In this document: one piece after another, positions 24,816-33,495 of the stretch
Numbering within the stretch: position 1 is the stretch's first letter
Layout: the number at the start of each line of letters is the position of its first letter
NCBI GenBank assembly: GCA_040399685.1
Contig: JBBART010000002.1
Location: forward strand, 62,001-126,000
Direction: 5' to 3'
Source of the DNA: CAIQQQ01 sp040399685
GTDB taxonomy: Bacteria > Pseudomonadota > Alphaproteobacteria > Acetobacterales > Acetobacteraceae
Length of the DNA stretch: 64,000 nucleotides
Made by a program: the position numbers and the translations under genes
The notes under the pieces: generated by a model
What the model was told of the DNA's origin: nothing
The model's input: only the letters and a program-made list of their open reading frames with translations
The model's database searches: none

Positions 24816-25541
24816 GTGAGCGATTCGAAGAACAAGGGCAAACCGGGCGGCAAGGGTTCGCCCAGCAAGTCCGGCAAGGGTGGCGGGCCGCAGGGCGCCG
24901 AGCCGATTCAGCGTCGCGGCGCGAAGCCCGACGCGAGCCTGGTTGCTGCCGGCCCGGCGAAAGCCTCGCCGGAAGAGCAGCCGCGCATGCAGAAGCGTTA
25001 CTATGCATCGGTTCGTGGCGAATTGCAGAAGCAGTTCGGCTACAAGAACCCGATGCAGGTGCCGCGTCTGGAAAAGATCGTGATCAACATGGGCGTGGGC
25101 GAAGCCGCCGCCGACCAGAAGATCCTCGACAGCGCCATTGCAGAAATGACGCTGATCAGCGGCCAGCGTCCGGTCAAGACGATTGCGAAGAAGGCCATTG
25201 CCGGCTTCAAGATCCGCGCCGGCCTGCCGATTGGCTGCAAAGTGACGCTCCGCAAGGCGCGCATGTATGAATTCCTCGACCGTCTGGTGACGATCGCCCT
25301 TCCGCGCGTGCGTGACTTCCGCGGAATTTCGGCGAACGGCTTCGACGGACGTGGCAATTTTGCCATGGGTCTCAAAGAACAAATTGTGTTTCCCGAGATT
25401 GTGTACGACAAGGTGGGCGCGATCCGCGGCATGGACATCGTGTTCGTGACCACGGCGAAGACCGACGCCGAGGCGAAAGCCTTGTTGAAGGAATTCGAGA
25501 TCCCGTTCGCGGGTGAAGTTGCTCCGAAGCAGGTCGGCTAA
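24816..25541 (+). CDS. rplE: 50S ribosomal protein L5 with long N-terminal extension
   Basis: L5 of the central protuberance, contacting 5S rRNA and P-site tRNA. The core (from residue 58, MQKRYYASVRGELQKQFGYK) continues with MQVPRLEKIVINMGVGEAA and ends typically; E. coli L5 is 179 residues and the core here is 184. Before it are 57 residues rich in Gly, Lys, Ser, Pro and Ala, with no fold I recognise. GTG 24816 has GAGGA at good distance and lies 10 bases after rplX, favouring the long form. An internal ATG at 24987 preceded by GGAAGAG could give the short form. Confidence 0.93.
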   Translation: MSDSKNKGKPGGKGSPSKSGKGGGPQGAEPIQRRGAKPDASLVAAGPAKASPEEQPRMQKRYYASVRGELQKQFGYKNPMQVPRLEKIVINMGVGEAAADQKILDSAIAEMTLISGQRPVKTIAKKAIAGFKIRAGLPIGCKVTLRKARMYEFLDRLVTIALPRVRDFRGISANGFDGRGNFAMGLKEQIVFPEIVYDKVGAIRGMDIVFVTTAKTDAEAKALLKEFEIPFAGEVAPKQVG

Positions 25542-25640
25542 CACCCGATTTACTGTGCTGACGCGCGGCCCGGCCGGGTTGCGTGGTGTGATTGGAAAAC
25601 GGTGGGGGTGACCCCACAGGTTCCGGAGGATTGGAAGACA

Positions 25641-25946
25641 ATGGCGAAGACCTCTCAGGTCAACCGCAATAAAAAGCGGGAAGGCATGGCGGCCCGCGAC
25701 AAGGGCAAGCGCTCGGCGCTGAAGTCCATCGTGATGGATCGTACGCTTCCGGTGGAAGACCGGTTTGATGCGACAATGAAATTGGCGGCTCTGCCGCGCA
25801 ACGGTGCGAAAGTTCGCATTCGTCTGCGTTGCGAACTGACCGGCCGTGCGCGGGCGAACTATCGCAAGTTCAAGCTCTGCCGCATCGCGCTTCGGGACTT
25901 GGCCAGTGCTGGTCAGATTCCGGGCATGGTCAAAGCCAGCTGGTAA
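25641..25946 (+). CDS. rpsN: 30S ribosomal protein S14, zinc-free type
   Basis: S14 of the 30S head. The 101 residues start MAKTSQVNRNKKREGMAARD; there is no CxxC zinc pair, so it is the long zinc-independent form. RCELTGRARANYRKFKLCRI is the signature. The ATG follows GGAGGATTGGAAG. The 99-base spacer after rplE is unusually long for this block and contains a 6-bp GTGGGG/CCCCAC stem at 25602-25617. Confidence 0.96.
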   Translation: MAKTSQVNRNKKREGMAARDKGKRSALKSIVMDRTLPVEDRFDATMKLAALPRNGAKVRIRLRCELTGRARANYRKFKLCRIALRDLASAGQIPGMVKASW

Positions 25947-25958
25947 GGGAGCCGCATT

Positions 25959-26357
25959 ATGTCGATGTCTGATCCCTTGGGTGATATGCTCACCCGTATT
26001 CGTAACGCGCAGCGCAGCCGTCACGCCTCGTGCGTGGCCCCGGCTTCGATGCTGCGCGCCAACGTTCTCGATGCTCTCAAGCGCGAGGGCTTCATTCGCG
26101 GCTTCTCGTCTGAGGAGCTTCGCGCTGGCGTCTCTCAGCTGCGTATCGAGCTGAAATACAATGAAGGCGAGCCGGTGATCAAAGAGATCTCCCGCGTGAG
26201 CCGTCCGGGCCGTCGCGTTTATTCGAAGATCAAGGAGCTGCCCCGCGTGTATGCGGGTCTCGGCGTCTCGATTCTGTCGACGCCGCGCGGTGTGTTGAGT
26301 GATGCCGAAGCGCGCGCTGCCAATGTTGGCGGCGAAGTGCTTTGCCGCGTATTCTGA
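25959..26357 (+). CDS. rpsH: 30S ribosomal protein S8
   Basis: A central-domain 16S protein and, in E. coli, repressor of the spc operon. The 132 residues include MSDPLGDMLTRIRNAQRS and STPRGVLSDAEARAANVGGE. ATG 25959 is favoured over ATG 25965 by AAGGGA eight bases upstream. Confidence 0.97.
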   Translation: MSMSDPLGDMLTRIRNAQRSRHASCVAPASMLRANVLDALKREGFIRGFSSEELRAGVSQLRIELKYNEGEPVIKEISRVSRPGRRVYSKIKELPRVYAGLGVSILSTPRGVLSDAEARAANVGGEVLCRVF

Positions 26358-26370
26358 GGGGCACAGCAAT

Positions 26371-26904
26371 ATGTCTCGCGTAGGCAAATATCCCGTCGAG
26401 ATCCCCGCCGGCGTCCAGGTGGCCATCGTCAATGGCCTGCTGACTGCCACGGGCAAGCTCGGCAAGCTCGAACTGAAGTTGACCGACAAGGTCGACGCCA
26501 AGGTCGAGGACAACAAGGTGTCGGTCGCACCGCGTGGAAACTCCACGCCGGCGCGGCAGATGTGGGGCACAACCCGTGCGCTGGTTCAGTGCCTGGTGAA
26601 GGGTGTTTCCGAGGGGTACTCCAAGCAGATGGAGATCACCGGAACGGGTTTCCGCGCTGCGGTTACCGGACCTAACCTGGTGATCAACCTCGGGTTCTCG
26701 CATGACGTCGTCTACCCGATTCCGTCGGGCATCACGATTTTCTGCGAGAAGCCAACCTTGATCAAGGTCTCCGGCATGGACAAGCGCCAGGTCGGCCAGG
26801 TTGCATCGGAAATCCGCGCTTGGCGTCCGCCTGAGCCTTACAAGGGCAAGGGTGTGAAGTACGAGAACGAGCAGATCCTCCGCAAGGAAGGAAAGAAGAA
26901 ATAA
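26371..26904 (+). CDS. rplF: 50S ribosomal protein L6
   Basis: L6 near the factor-binding site. The 177 residues start MSRVGKYPVEIPAGVQVAIV and end with the signature RPPEPYKGKGVKYENEQILR. Its stop shares one base with the rplR start. Confidence 0.98.
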   Translation: MSRVGKYPVEIPAGVQVAIVNGLLTATGKLGKLELKLTDKVDAKVEDNKVSVAPRGNSTPARQMWGTTRALVQCLVKGVSEGYSKQMEITGTGFRAAVTGPNLVINLGFSHDVVYPIPSGITIFCEKPTLIKVSGMDKRQVGQVASEIRAWRPPEPYKGKGVKYENEQILRKEGKKK

Positions 26905-27266
26905 TGGCCGACAACAAAGATCTGCAGCAGCGGCGCAAGACGCGTCTCCGCTTCCAGCTGCGTCGCAAGGCCATCGGGCGTCCGCGTCTGTCCGTCTTCC
27001 GCTCGGGCAAGCACATCTATGCCCAGGTGATCGACGATGTCGCTGGCCGCACGCTTGCGTCCGCTTCGAGCCTCGACGGCGCCCTTCGCACGGCGCTGAA
27101 GACCGGCGCCGACAAGGACGCTGCGACTGCGGTTGGCAAGCTCGTGGCCGAGCGTGCGCTCGCTGCTGGCGTGACCATCGTGGTCTTCGATCGCGGTTCG
27201 TACATTTACCATGGCCGCGTCAAGGCGCTGGCCGAGGCCGCCCGTGAGGGCGGTCTGGCCTTCTAA
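26904..27266 (+). CDS. rplR: 50S ribosomal protein L18
   Basis: L18 binds 5S rRNA with L5. The 120 residues include RPRLSVFRSGKHIYAQVIDD and FDRGSYIYHGRVKALAEAAR at the end. Normal length; one-base overlap with rplF. Confidence 0.98.
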   Translation: MADNKDLQQRRKTRLRFQLRRKAIGRPRLSVFRSGKHIYAQVIDDVAGRTLASASSLDGALRTALKTGADKDAATAVGKLVAERALAAGVTIVVFDRGSYIYHGRVKALAEAAREGGLAF

Positions 27267-27277
27267 GGAAGAATAAT

Positions 27278-27874
27278 ATGGCACGTGAACCCCGCGAAGG
27301 CGGCGGCGGCGGCAGAGGCCGCGAGCGTGAGCGCGAGCGTGATGGCGGCGACGAGCTTCTCGACAAGCTCGTAACCATCAATCGCGTTGCGAAAGTGGTG
27401 AAGGGTGGACGTCGTTTTGCGTTCGCAGCCCTCGTCGTTGTTGGCGACCAGAAGGGTCGTGTAGGCTATGGCGCTGGCAAGGCGCGCGAAGTTCCGGAGG
27501 CCATTCGCAAGGCCACCGAGCGCGCCAAGAAGACTATGGTTCGCATTCCGTTGAAGGAAGGCCGCACGCTGCATCACGACGTGACCGGACATTTCGGCGC
27601 TGGTTCGGTTGTCCTGCGCTCGTGCGCAGCCGGCACCGGGATCATCGCTGGTGGCCCGATGCGCGCCGTGTTCGAAGCGCTCGGCATCCACGACGTGGTT
27701 GCCAAGTCGCTCGGCAGCCGCAACCCGCACAACATGGTGAAAGCCACGTTCGACGGTCTGATGCGCGCGGCTTCGCCGCGTTCTGTTGCTGCCCGTCGTG
27801 GCAAGAAGGTCAGTGATCTGCTCGGCAAGCGTGATGCGCCGGTGGATGCTGCCGTGGAGGCCGAACATGGCTGA
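27278..27874 (+). CDS. rpsE: 30S ribosomal protein S5
   Basis: S5 helps maintain translational fidelity at the mRNA entry site. After a short Gly/Arg/Glu-rich N-terminus (EGGGGGRGRERERERDGG) the core shows LVTINRVAKVVKGGRRFAF and GKAREVPEAIRKATERAKK. The C-terminus reads SLGSRNPHNMVKATFDGL. 198 residues. It overlaps rpmD by 8 bases. Confidence 0.97.
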   Translation: MAREPREGGGGGRGRERERERDGGDELLDKLVTINRVAKVVKGGRRFAFAALVVVGDQKGRVGYGAGKAREVPEAIRKATERAKKTMVRIPLKEGRTLHHDVTGHFGAGSVVLRSCAAGTGIIAGGPMRAVFEALGIHDVVAKSLGSRNPHNMVKATFDGLMRAASPRSVAARRGKKVSDLLGKRDAPVDAAVEAEHG

Positions 27875-28067
27875 AGCTGAAGTCAAGAAGACCGTCCGTG
27901 TCACCCAGATCAACTCTGCTCTGGGCCGTAAGCCCGGCCAGAAGGAAACTCTGGTTGGCCTCGGTCTCAACAAGATCCGTGCGACGCGCGTGCTCGAGGA
28001 CACTCCCTCGGTGCGCGGGATGATCCGCAAGGTGGCCCACCTCATCAAGGTGGAGGATGTGGTCTGA
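27867..28067 (+). CDS. rpmD: 50S ribosomal protein L30
   Basis: A small 23S-binding protein of 66 residues: VRVTQINSALGRKPGQKETL then GLNKIRATRVLEDTPSVRGM. ATG 27867 lies inside the end of rpsE, and its stop shares one base with the rplO start, so translation is tightly coupled. Confidence 0.96.
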   Translation: MAEAEVKKTVRVTQINSALGRKPGQKETLVGLGLNKIRATRVLEDTPSVRGMIRKVAHLIKVEDVV

Positions 28068-28561
28068 TGGAACTCAACAATCTCCGCGACAACCCCGGCG
28101 CCCGTCCGAAGTTTAAGCGTCTCGGACGCGGCATCGGTTCCGGCAAGGGCAAGACGTCCGGCAAGGGTCATAAGGGCCAGAGCGCTCGTGAGGGCGTGGC
28201 TCTTAACGGCTTCGAAGGCGGCCAGCTGCCAATCTATCGGCGTCTGCCGAAGCGCGGCTTCACCAATATCTTCCGCAAGGAATATGCACCGGTGAACGTC
28301 GGCGCCATCACCAAAGCGATTGAACTGGGCCGCATTGATGCGAGCCAGCCGATCACCGAGGCGGTGCTGAAGGATGCTGGCCTGATGCGTGGCAGCCAAG
28401 TGGCTGGCGTGCGCCTGTTGGCTTCCGGCGAGATCACGGTTGCCGTGCACATTCATGTGTCCGGCGCTTCGGTTGCAGCCATTGCCGCCATCGAGGCCGC
28501 TGGCGGCACGGTGACGACGACGGTTGCGCCGAAGGCGAAGGCCGAAGACGCCGCTTCCTGA
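28067..28561 (+). CDS. rplO: 50S ribosomal protein L15
   Basis: A late-assembly protein. The 164 residues show the Gly-rich N-terminus RLGRGIGSGKGKTSGKGHKG, GFEGGQLPIYRRLPKRGF and an Ala-rich C-terminal tail. It ends the closely spaced S10-spc block; secY follows after 212 bases rather than directly. Confidence 0.97.
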   Translation: MELNNLRDNPGARPKFKRLGRGIGSGKGKTSGKGHKGQSAREGVALNGFEGGQLPIYRRLPKRGFTNIFRKEYAPVNVGAITKAIELGRIDASQPITEAVLKDAGLMRGSQVAGVRLLASGEITVAVHIHVSGASVAAIAAIEAAGGTVTTTVAPKAKAEDAAS

Positions 28562-28622
28562 GCACGTGCACCGCCTCTGTTATGGGGGGCGGGACACGCC
28601 GAGGGACGATGATGTAGACTTT

Positions 28623-28656
28623 CGGCGCTGCGCGGGTTGACCGCGCGGCGCCGTTT
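28623..28656 (+). terminator. hairpin between rplO and secY
   Basis: CGGCGCTGCGCGG (28623-28635) pairs with CCGCGCGGCGCCG (28641-28653) across GTTGA, with one G.U pair, followed by TTT and a further short T-run. It may reduce read-through from the ribosomal genes into secY-adk. The rest of the 212-base spacer shows no gene. Confidence 0.55.
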
Positions 28657-28773
28657 GCCTTTATGGGGAACGCTGCGCAGCGTATTGGCGCACGTGCATG
28701 AAGTCCGTTTTTGGCGAGGGTCGCTGGCCGTGCAATGCGCATGACGGCATGACCCTCTAACGAGGATACCACC

Positions 28774-30120
28774 ATGGCTTCGGCCGCTGAGCAGCTCGCG
28801 TCAAATCTCAGCCTTGGGACGTTGTCCAAGGCGACCGAACTTAAGGCGCGCATCTGGTTCACACTGGGTGCGTTGCTTGTGTACCGGTTGGGCACCTACA
28901 TCCCGGTGCCCGGGGTGGACGCCACGGTGATGGGCGAAATGCTCAGCCAGCATGGCGGCGGCATCTTGGGCATGTTCGACATGTTCAGTGGCGGCGCGCT
29001 TGGGCGGATGACAGTGTTTGCCCTGAACATCATGCCGTATATCTCGGCCTCGATCATTATTCAGCTGATGACGTCCGCGGTCCCCGCGCTCGAGTCGCTG
29101 AAGAAAGAGGGCGAGTCGGGCCGTAAAAAGCTCAATCAGTACACCCGGTATCTGACCGTGCTCATTGCATTGTTCCAGAGCTACGGCATTGCCATTGGTC
29201 TTGAGAGCATGCGCGGCAGCCTGGGCAGCGCTGTGATCGATCCTGGGATGTTCTTTCGTATCTCCTGCATCGTGACACTGGTGGGCGGCACCATGTTCCT
29301 GATGTGGCTCGGCGAGCAGATCACCGCACGCGGCATTGGCAACGGCACATCGTTGATTATCTTCGCCGGCATCGTGGCCAATCTGCCGCATGCCTTGGTC
29401 AGTCTGCTTGAGCTTGGGCGCACCGGCGCGTTGAGCCCAGTCTTCATCGTCTCGTTTATCGTCATCGCAGCGGCTGTGATTGCCCTTGTGGTGTTTGTGG
29501 AGCGGGCGCAGCGGCGCATCGTTGTGCAATATCCCAAGCGCCAGGTTGGCCAGCGCATGTTTGGCGGCGACAGCACGCACATGCCGCTCAAGATCAACAC
29601 CGCTGGCGTCATTCCGCCGATCTTTGCCAGTTCTATTTTGCTGATTCCGGCCACGATCGCTGGTTTTTCGGGGCAGACCGGCGAAGCGAGCTGGCTGCAG
29701 GCCATCGGCAACGCGCTCGCGCACGGCCAGCCGATGTATATGGTCGCCTACGCTTCGATGATTATCTTCTTCAGCTATTTTTACACCGCCGTTGTGTTCA
29801 ATCCTGAGGAGACGGCGGACAATCTGAAAAAATACGGCGGCTTCATTCCGGGCATTCGGCCTGGCGCCAACACAGCCAGCTATTTCGACTATGTGCTGAC
29901 GCGCCTGACGACCATCGGCGCCATCTACATGTGCGTGGTCTGCCTGCTGCCGGAGATTTTGATCAGCCGCTATGGCGTGCCGTTCTACTTTGGTGGCACC
30001 AGCCTGATGATCATCGTTTCGGTGACCATGGACACCGTGACGCAGATCCAGTCTCATCTCCTCGCGCACCAGTACGAGGGTATGATCAAGAAGGCGCGCG
30101 TGAAGGGACGAGGACGTTGA
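28774..30120 (+). CDS. secY: protein translocase subunit SecY
   Basis: The channel subunit of the Sec translocon, an inner-membrane protein with ten expected membrane helices; 448 residues. Signatures: YIPVPGVDATVM with the plug region behind it, ALNIMPYISASIIIQLM, GIGNGTSLIIFAGIVANLP, and the cytosolic loop with RRIVVQYPKRQVGQRM. The ATG follows GAGGATACC. Its stop overlaps the adk start (TTGA), so adk is translated in its wake. Confidence 0.98.
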   Translation: MASAAEQLASNLSLGTLSKATELKARIWFTLGALLVYRLGTYIPVPGVDATVMGEMLSQHGGGILGMFDMFSGGALGRMTVFALNIMPYISASIIIQLMTSAVPALESLKKEGESGRKKLNQYTRYLTVLIALFQSYGIAIGLESMRGSLGSAVIDPGMFFRISCIVTLVGGTMFLMWLGEQITARGIGNGTSLIIFAGIVANLPHALVSLLELGRTGALSPVFIVSFIVIAAAVIALVVFVERAQRRIVVQYPKRQVGQRMFGGDSTHMPLKINTAGVIPPIFASSILLIPATIAGFSGQTGEASWLQAIGNALAHGQPMYMVAYASMIIFFSYFYTAVVFNPEETADNLKKYGGFIPGIRPGANTASYFDYVLTRLTTIGAIYMCVVCLLPEILISRYGVPFYFGGTSLMIIVSVTMDTVTQIQSHLLAHQYEGMIKKARVKGRGR

Positions 30121-30776
30121 ATCTCATTTTTCTGGGACCACCGGGCGCCGGCAAAGGCACGCAGGCAAAAATTCTTGAGGATCGCTACGGCATCGCGCAG
30201 ATCTCCACCGGGGATATGCTGCGGGCCGAGGTGAAGGCCGGCAGCGAGGTTGGCCTTCAGGCGCGGGCCGTGATGGAGGCGGGGGGATTGGTTTCGGACG
30301 AGATCATCATCCGCATGCTCGCTGGCCGAATTGCGCGTCCTGATTGCGCGCGCGGGTTCATTTTGGATGGCTTTCCGCGCACGGTGCCGCAGGCTTTGGC
30401 GCTGGACGCGATGCTTGAGAGCCACAAGATGAATCTGGATGCGGTGATTGAGCTGAAGGTTGACGACTCGGCGTTGGTCGATCGGATTGCCGGGCGCTTC
30501 ACCTGTGCCAAGTGCGGCACGGGTTATCACGACAGTTTTCATCCAACCGTGGCGGCTGGCTTGTGCGATCGGTGTGGCAGCACGGAGTTTATTCGCCGTG
30601 CTGACGACAACCGTGAGACGGTTGCCGCCCGGCTGGATGCCTACCACAAGCAGACTGCCCCCATCCTGCCGCATTACGCAGCGCTGGGGCGTCTGCGCAG
30701 CGTCGATGGCATGTCGGACATGGCTGATGTGACAAAGCAACTGGTCACCATCCTGGACGGTCTGGCTGTAGGATAG
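30117..30776 (+). CDS. adk: adenylate kinase with four-cysteine zinc lid
   Basis: Catalyses ATP + AMP <=> 2 ADP. The 219 residues begin (TTG) with NLIFLGPPGAGKGTQAK, the P-loop; DGFPRT lies at 84-89. The lid carries Cys130, Cys133, Cys150 and Cys153 (CAKC...CDRC), a zinc-binding form that E. coli lacks. The TTG at 30117 overlaps secY's TGA by four bases and follows ACGAGGACG, a good ribosome site. secY-adk is a widespread pair. Confidence 0.96.
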   Translation: MNLIFLGPPGAGKGTQAKILEDRYGIAQISTGDMLRAEVKAGSEVGLQARAVMEAGGLVSDEIIIRMLAGRIARPDCARGFILDGFPRTVPQALALDAMLESHKMNLDAVIELKVDDSALVDRIAGRFTCAKCGTGYHDSFHPTVAAGLCDRCGSTEFIRRADDNRETVAARLDAYHKQTAPILPHYAALGRLRSVDGMSDMADVTKQLVTILDGLAVG

Positions 30777-30854
30777 AGAATGAGTGTGCCGGGTGTGTGC
30801 CCGGCCGCTGTCGGCGTGTCTATTGCGATATCACGAAATGTTGATCTCAATTCG

Positions 30855-30882
30855 TTGACTCTTGTGATGCCATGGCTATAGT
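30855..30882 (+). promoter_or_regulatory. strong candidate promoter for rpsM-rpsK-rpoA-rplQ
   Basis: TTGACT (30855-30860), a 16-base spacer and TATAGT (30877-30882) make the best sigma70-type match I saw in the window. It leaves a leader of about 105 bases before rpsM, enough for an autoregulatory site (S4 in E. coli; rpsD is absent here). Confidence 0.7.
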
Positions 30883-30995
30883 GCGCGCCCTTGACGATGC
30901 CTGCGTGTGTGGGTGTCTCGACCGGATTTTTTGATTGTAGAGATAGACCGCGGCGGGCCATTTCGGCGTGTAGCGTGTGACCAGGAGACGAAGGC

Positions 30996-31373
30996 GTGGC
31001 GCGTATTGCCGGCGTGAATATCCCGACCAACAAGCGGGTAAAGATCAGCCTCCGCTACATTTTCGGTATCGGACCAGCGAAGGCGCAGGAAATCTGCACC
31101 AAGCTGGCCATTGCCGACGATCGTCGTGTGAACCAGCTGTCCGATGACGAGGTCCTCAAGATCCGTCAAATCATCGAGGCCGATTATCGCGTTGAAGGCG
31201 ATTTGCGGCGTGAAGTTGCGATGAACATCAAGCGTCTGATGGATTTGGGCTGCTATCGCGGCCTGCGCCATCGTCGCGGGTTGCCAGTCCGTGGCCAGCG
31301 CACGCACACCAATGCGCGCACGCGCAAGGGCAAGGCGGTCGCGATCGCCGGCAAGAAGAAAGTGACGAAGTAA
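30996..31373 (+). CDS. rpsM: 30S ribosomal protein S13
   Basis: S13 of the head, contacting L5 and P-site tRNA. The 125 residues (GTG start) read ARIAGVNIPTNKRVKISLRY at the start and GCYRGLRHRRGLPVRGQRTH near the end. CCAGGAGACG precedes the start. First gene of the alpha-type operon. Confidence 0.97.
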   Translation: MARIAGVNIPTNKRVKISLRYIFGIGPAKAQEICTKLAIADDRRVNQLSDDEVLKIRQIIEADYRVEGDLRREVAMNIKRLMDLGCYRGLRHRRGLPVRGQRTHTNARTRKGKAVAIAGKKKVTK

Positions 31374-31409
31374 GGCGCTCCGCGCGCCGCTCGTCTTCAT
31401 ACGAACGAT

Positions 31410-31436
31410 GCCGCGGCGGGGCGTTCCCGCCGCGGC
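31410..31436 (+). promoter_or_regulatory. 11-bp GC hairpin between rpsM and rpsK
   Basis: GCCGCGGCGGG and CCCGCCGCGGC pair perfectly around GCGTT. No T-tract. The rpsK start lies 25 bases further on. It could be a processing site or a regulatory stem. Confidence 0.5.
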
Positions 31437-31461
31437 CTGATTGGAACAGGATCACCTCACC

Positions 31462-31854
31462 ATGGCGAAGCCAGCCGCCTCGCGTCCCCGTAAAAAGGAA
31501 CGCAAGAACATCACGTCCGGCGTGGCCCATGTGGCCGCGACCTTCAACAACACCATGATCACCATCACCGATGCACAGGGCAACACAATTGCCTGGTCGT
31601 CGGCCGGTGCGCAGGGCTTCAAGGGCAGCCGCAAGTCGACCCCTTATGCAGCCCAGGTCGCCGCCGAGGACGCAGGCAAGAAGGCCCGCGAACACGGCAT
31701 GGAGACGTTGGAAATTGAAGTGAACGGCCCGGGTTCGGGACGCGAGAGCGCACTGCGCGCCTTGCAGGCGGTCGGCTTCTCGATCTCCGCCATTCGCGAC
31801 ACCACGCCGGTGCCGCATAACGGTTGTCGTCCGCGCAAGCGGCGGCGGGTGTGA
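31462..31854 (+). CDS. rpsK: 30S ribosomal protein S11
   Basis: S11 of the platform, near the Shine-Dalgarno duplex. The 130 residues include SGVAHVAATFNNTMITITD and VNGPGSGRESALRALQAVGF; they end DTTPVPHNGCRPRKRRRV, the classic C-terminus. ATG 31462 is chosen by the family start MAKPA. Confidence 0.98.
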   Translation: MAKPAASRPRKKERKNITSGVAHVAATFNNTMITITDAQGNTIAWSSAGAQGFKGSRKSTPYAAQVAAEDAGKKAREHGMETLEIEVNGPGSGRESALRALQAVGFSISAIRDTTPVPHNGCRPRKRRRV

Positions 31855-31861
31855 TCAGCAC

Positions 31862-32893
31862 ATGAGATTGTCCCTCGTTCTCCAAAAGAACTGGCAGTCG
31901 CTGATCAAGCCGGAAAAGCTCGACGTGGAGCCCGGCTCCGATCCTGCGCGCGTCGCCACGATTATTGCCGAACCGCTCGAGCGCGGCTTCGGCATGACGC
32001 TTGGCAACGCCATTCGTCGCGTTCTGATGTCGTCGCTGCAGGGTGCGGCCGTCACGGCCGTGCAGATCGATGGCGTCCTGCATGAATTCAGCTCGATTGC
32101 CGGCGTTCGCGAGGACGTGACGGACATCGTGCTGAACATCAAGCAGCTTGCCCTTCGCATGCATGGCGATGGTCCGAAGCGCATGGTGCTGAATGCCACC
32201 GGTCCTGGTGAAGTTCGCGCTGGCCAGATTTCGGCTGGTCACGACATTGAGGTGATGAACCCCGATCTCGTGATCTGCACGCTCGATGACGGCGTGAAGC
32301 TCGGCATGGAATTCACCGTGAATTCCTCGAAGGGCTATGTTCCGGCCAGCGCCAACCGTCCTGAGGATGCGCCGATTGGGTTGATCCCGATCGACAGCAT
32401 CTTCTCACCGGTTCGCCGCGTGTCCTACAAGGTGGAGCCGACCCGCGTGGGTCAGATCACCGACTATGACAAGCTGCTGCTGACCGTCGAGACCAATGGC
32501 GCCGTGACTCCTGAGGACGCCGTGGCCTTGGCCGCGCGCATTCTTCAGGATCAGCTGCAGCTGTTCATCAACTTCGATGAGCCGCAGGCTGTGCGTCTTG
32601 AGGAGCCTGAGGACGATCTGCCGTTCAACCGCAACCTGCTGCGCAAGGTTGATGAGCTTGAGTTGTCGGTGCGTTCTGCCAACTGCCTGAAGAACGACAA
32701 CATCGTCTATATTGGTGATCTCGTTCAGAAGTCGGAGCAGGAAATGCTGCGGACGCCGAACTTCGGCCGCAAGTCGCTCAACGAGATCAAGGAAGTTTTG
32801 GCTTCCATGGGTCTTTCGTTGGGCATGAGCGTCACCGGTTGGCCGCCCGAGAATGTTGAAGACCTGGCCAAGCGTCTAGAAGAACCATTCTAG
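31862..32893 (+). CDS. rpoA: DNA-directed RNA polymerase subunit alpha
   Basis: The alpha subunit dimer that nucleates polymerase assembly. The 343 residues show the N-domain FGMTLGNAIRRVLMSSLQG and the C-domain LRTPNFGRKSLNEIKEVLA, the part that contacts UP elements and activators. It lies 7 bases after rpsK, with rplQ 81 bases on. Confidence 0.98.
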   Translation: MRLSLVLQKNWQSLIKPEKLDVEPGSDPARVATIIAEPLERGFGMTLGNAIRRVLMSSLQGAAVTAVQIDGVLHEFSSIAGVREDVTDIVLNIKQLALRMHGDGPKRMVLNATGPGEVRAGQISAGHDIEVMNPDLVICTLDDGVKLGMEFTVNSSKGYVPASANRPEDAPIGLIPIDSIFSPVRRVSYKVEPTRVGQITDYDKLLLTVETNGAVTPEDAVALAARILQDQLQLFINFDEPQAVRLEEPEDDLPFNRNLLRKVDELELSVRSANCLKNDNIVYIGDLVQKSEQEMLRTPNFGRKSLNEIKEVLASMGLSLGMSVTGWPPENVEDLAKRLEEPF

Positions 32894-32974
32894 GCCTTGC
32901 CATCATACGATCAGCCCGGCCACCCGTTGTGAAATACGCGGACTGGCACTGATATTTAGTTAGGGATTTAGACC

Positions 32975-33397
32975 ATGCGTCACGGGGTAGCCGGCCGTAA
33001 GCTCGGCGTGACCACCAGCCACCGCTTCGCCATGTTTCGCAACATGGCGCATGCGCTGATTAAACATGAGCAGATCACGACGACGTTGCCGAAGGCCAAG
33101 GAATTGGGTCCGGTTACCGAGAAGTTGATCACGCTCGGTAAGCGCGGCACGTTGCATGCGCGTCGCCAGGCCTATGCGCAGCTGCGCGACAACGTGATTG
33201 TGGCGAAGCTCTTCACTGTCATCGCTGAGCGTTACAAGGATCGTTCGGGTGGCTACACCCGCGTGATGAAGGCCGGCATGCGCTACGGTGATGCCGCCGA
33301 CATGGCGATCATTGAGCTGGTCGACCGCGATGTGTCTGCCAAGGGCCTGGATAGCGGCCCGAAGGCTGAAGTCGCCGGAGACGAAGACGGCGAATAA
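32975..33397 (+). CDS. rplQ: 50S ribosomal protein L17
   Basis: The 140 residues start MRHGVAGRKLGVTTSHRFAM and contain HEQITTTLPKAKEL and GGYTRVMKAGMRYGDAADMA. The short acidic tail (VAGDEDGE) is variable in the family. Last gene of the ribosomal run; a terminator follows. Confidence 0.97.
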   Translation: MRHGVAGRKLGVTTSHRFAMFRNMAHALIKHEQITTTLPKAKELGPVTEKLITLGKRGTLHARRQAYAQLRDNVIVAKLFTVIAERYKDRSGGYTRVMKAGMRYGDAADMAIIELVDRDVSAKGLDSGPKAEVAGDEDGE

Positions 33398-33447
33398 GAT
33401 GCCTCGCTGACTCGTTCAGCGAAGTTGATCTATGATCACGAAGCCGG

Positions 33448-33483
33448 CCCTCGTTCGACAAGAGCGGGGGTCGTTTTGGTTTT
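33448..33483 (+). terminator. rho-independent-type terminator after rplQ
   Basis: CCCTCGTTC (33448-33456) pairs with GAGCGGGGG (33462-33470) around GACAA, with two G.U pairs, and is followed by TCGTTTTGGTTTT. It lies 50 bases after rplQ and ends the ribosomal/RNA polymerase run. Confidence 0.6.
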
Positions 33484-33495
33484 GGGGAGGCTGCG

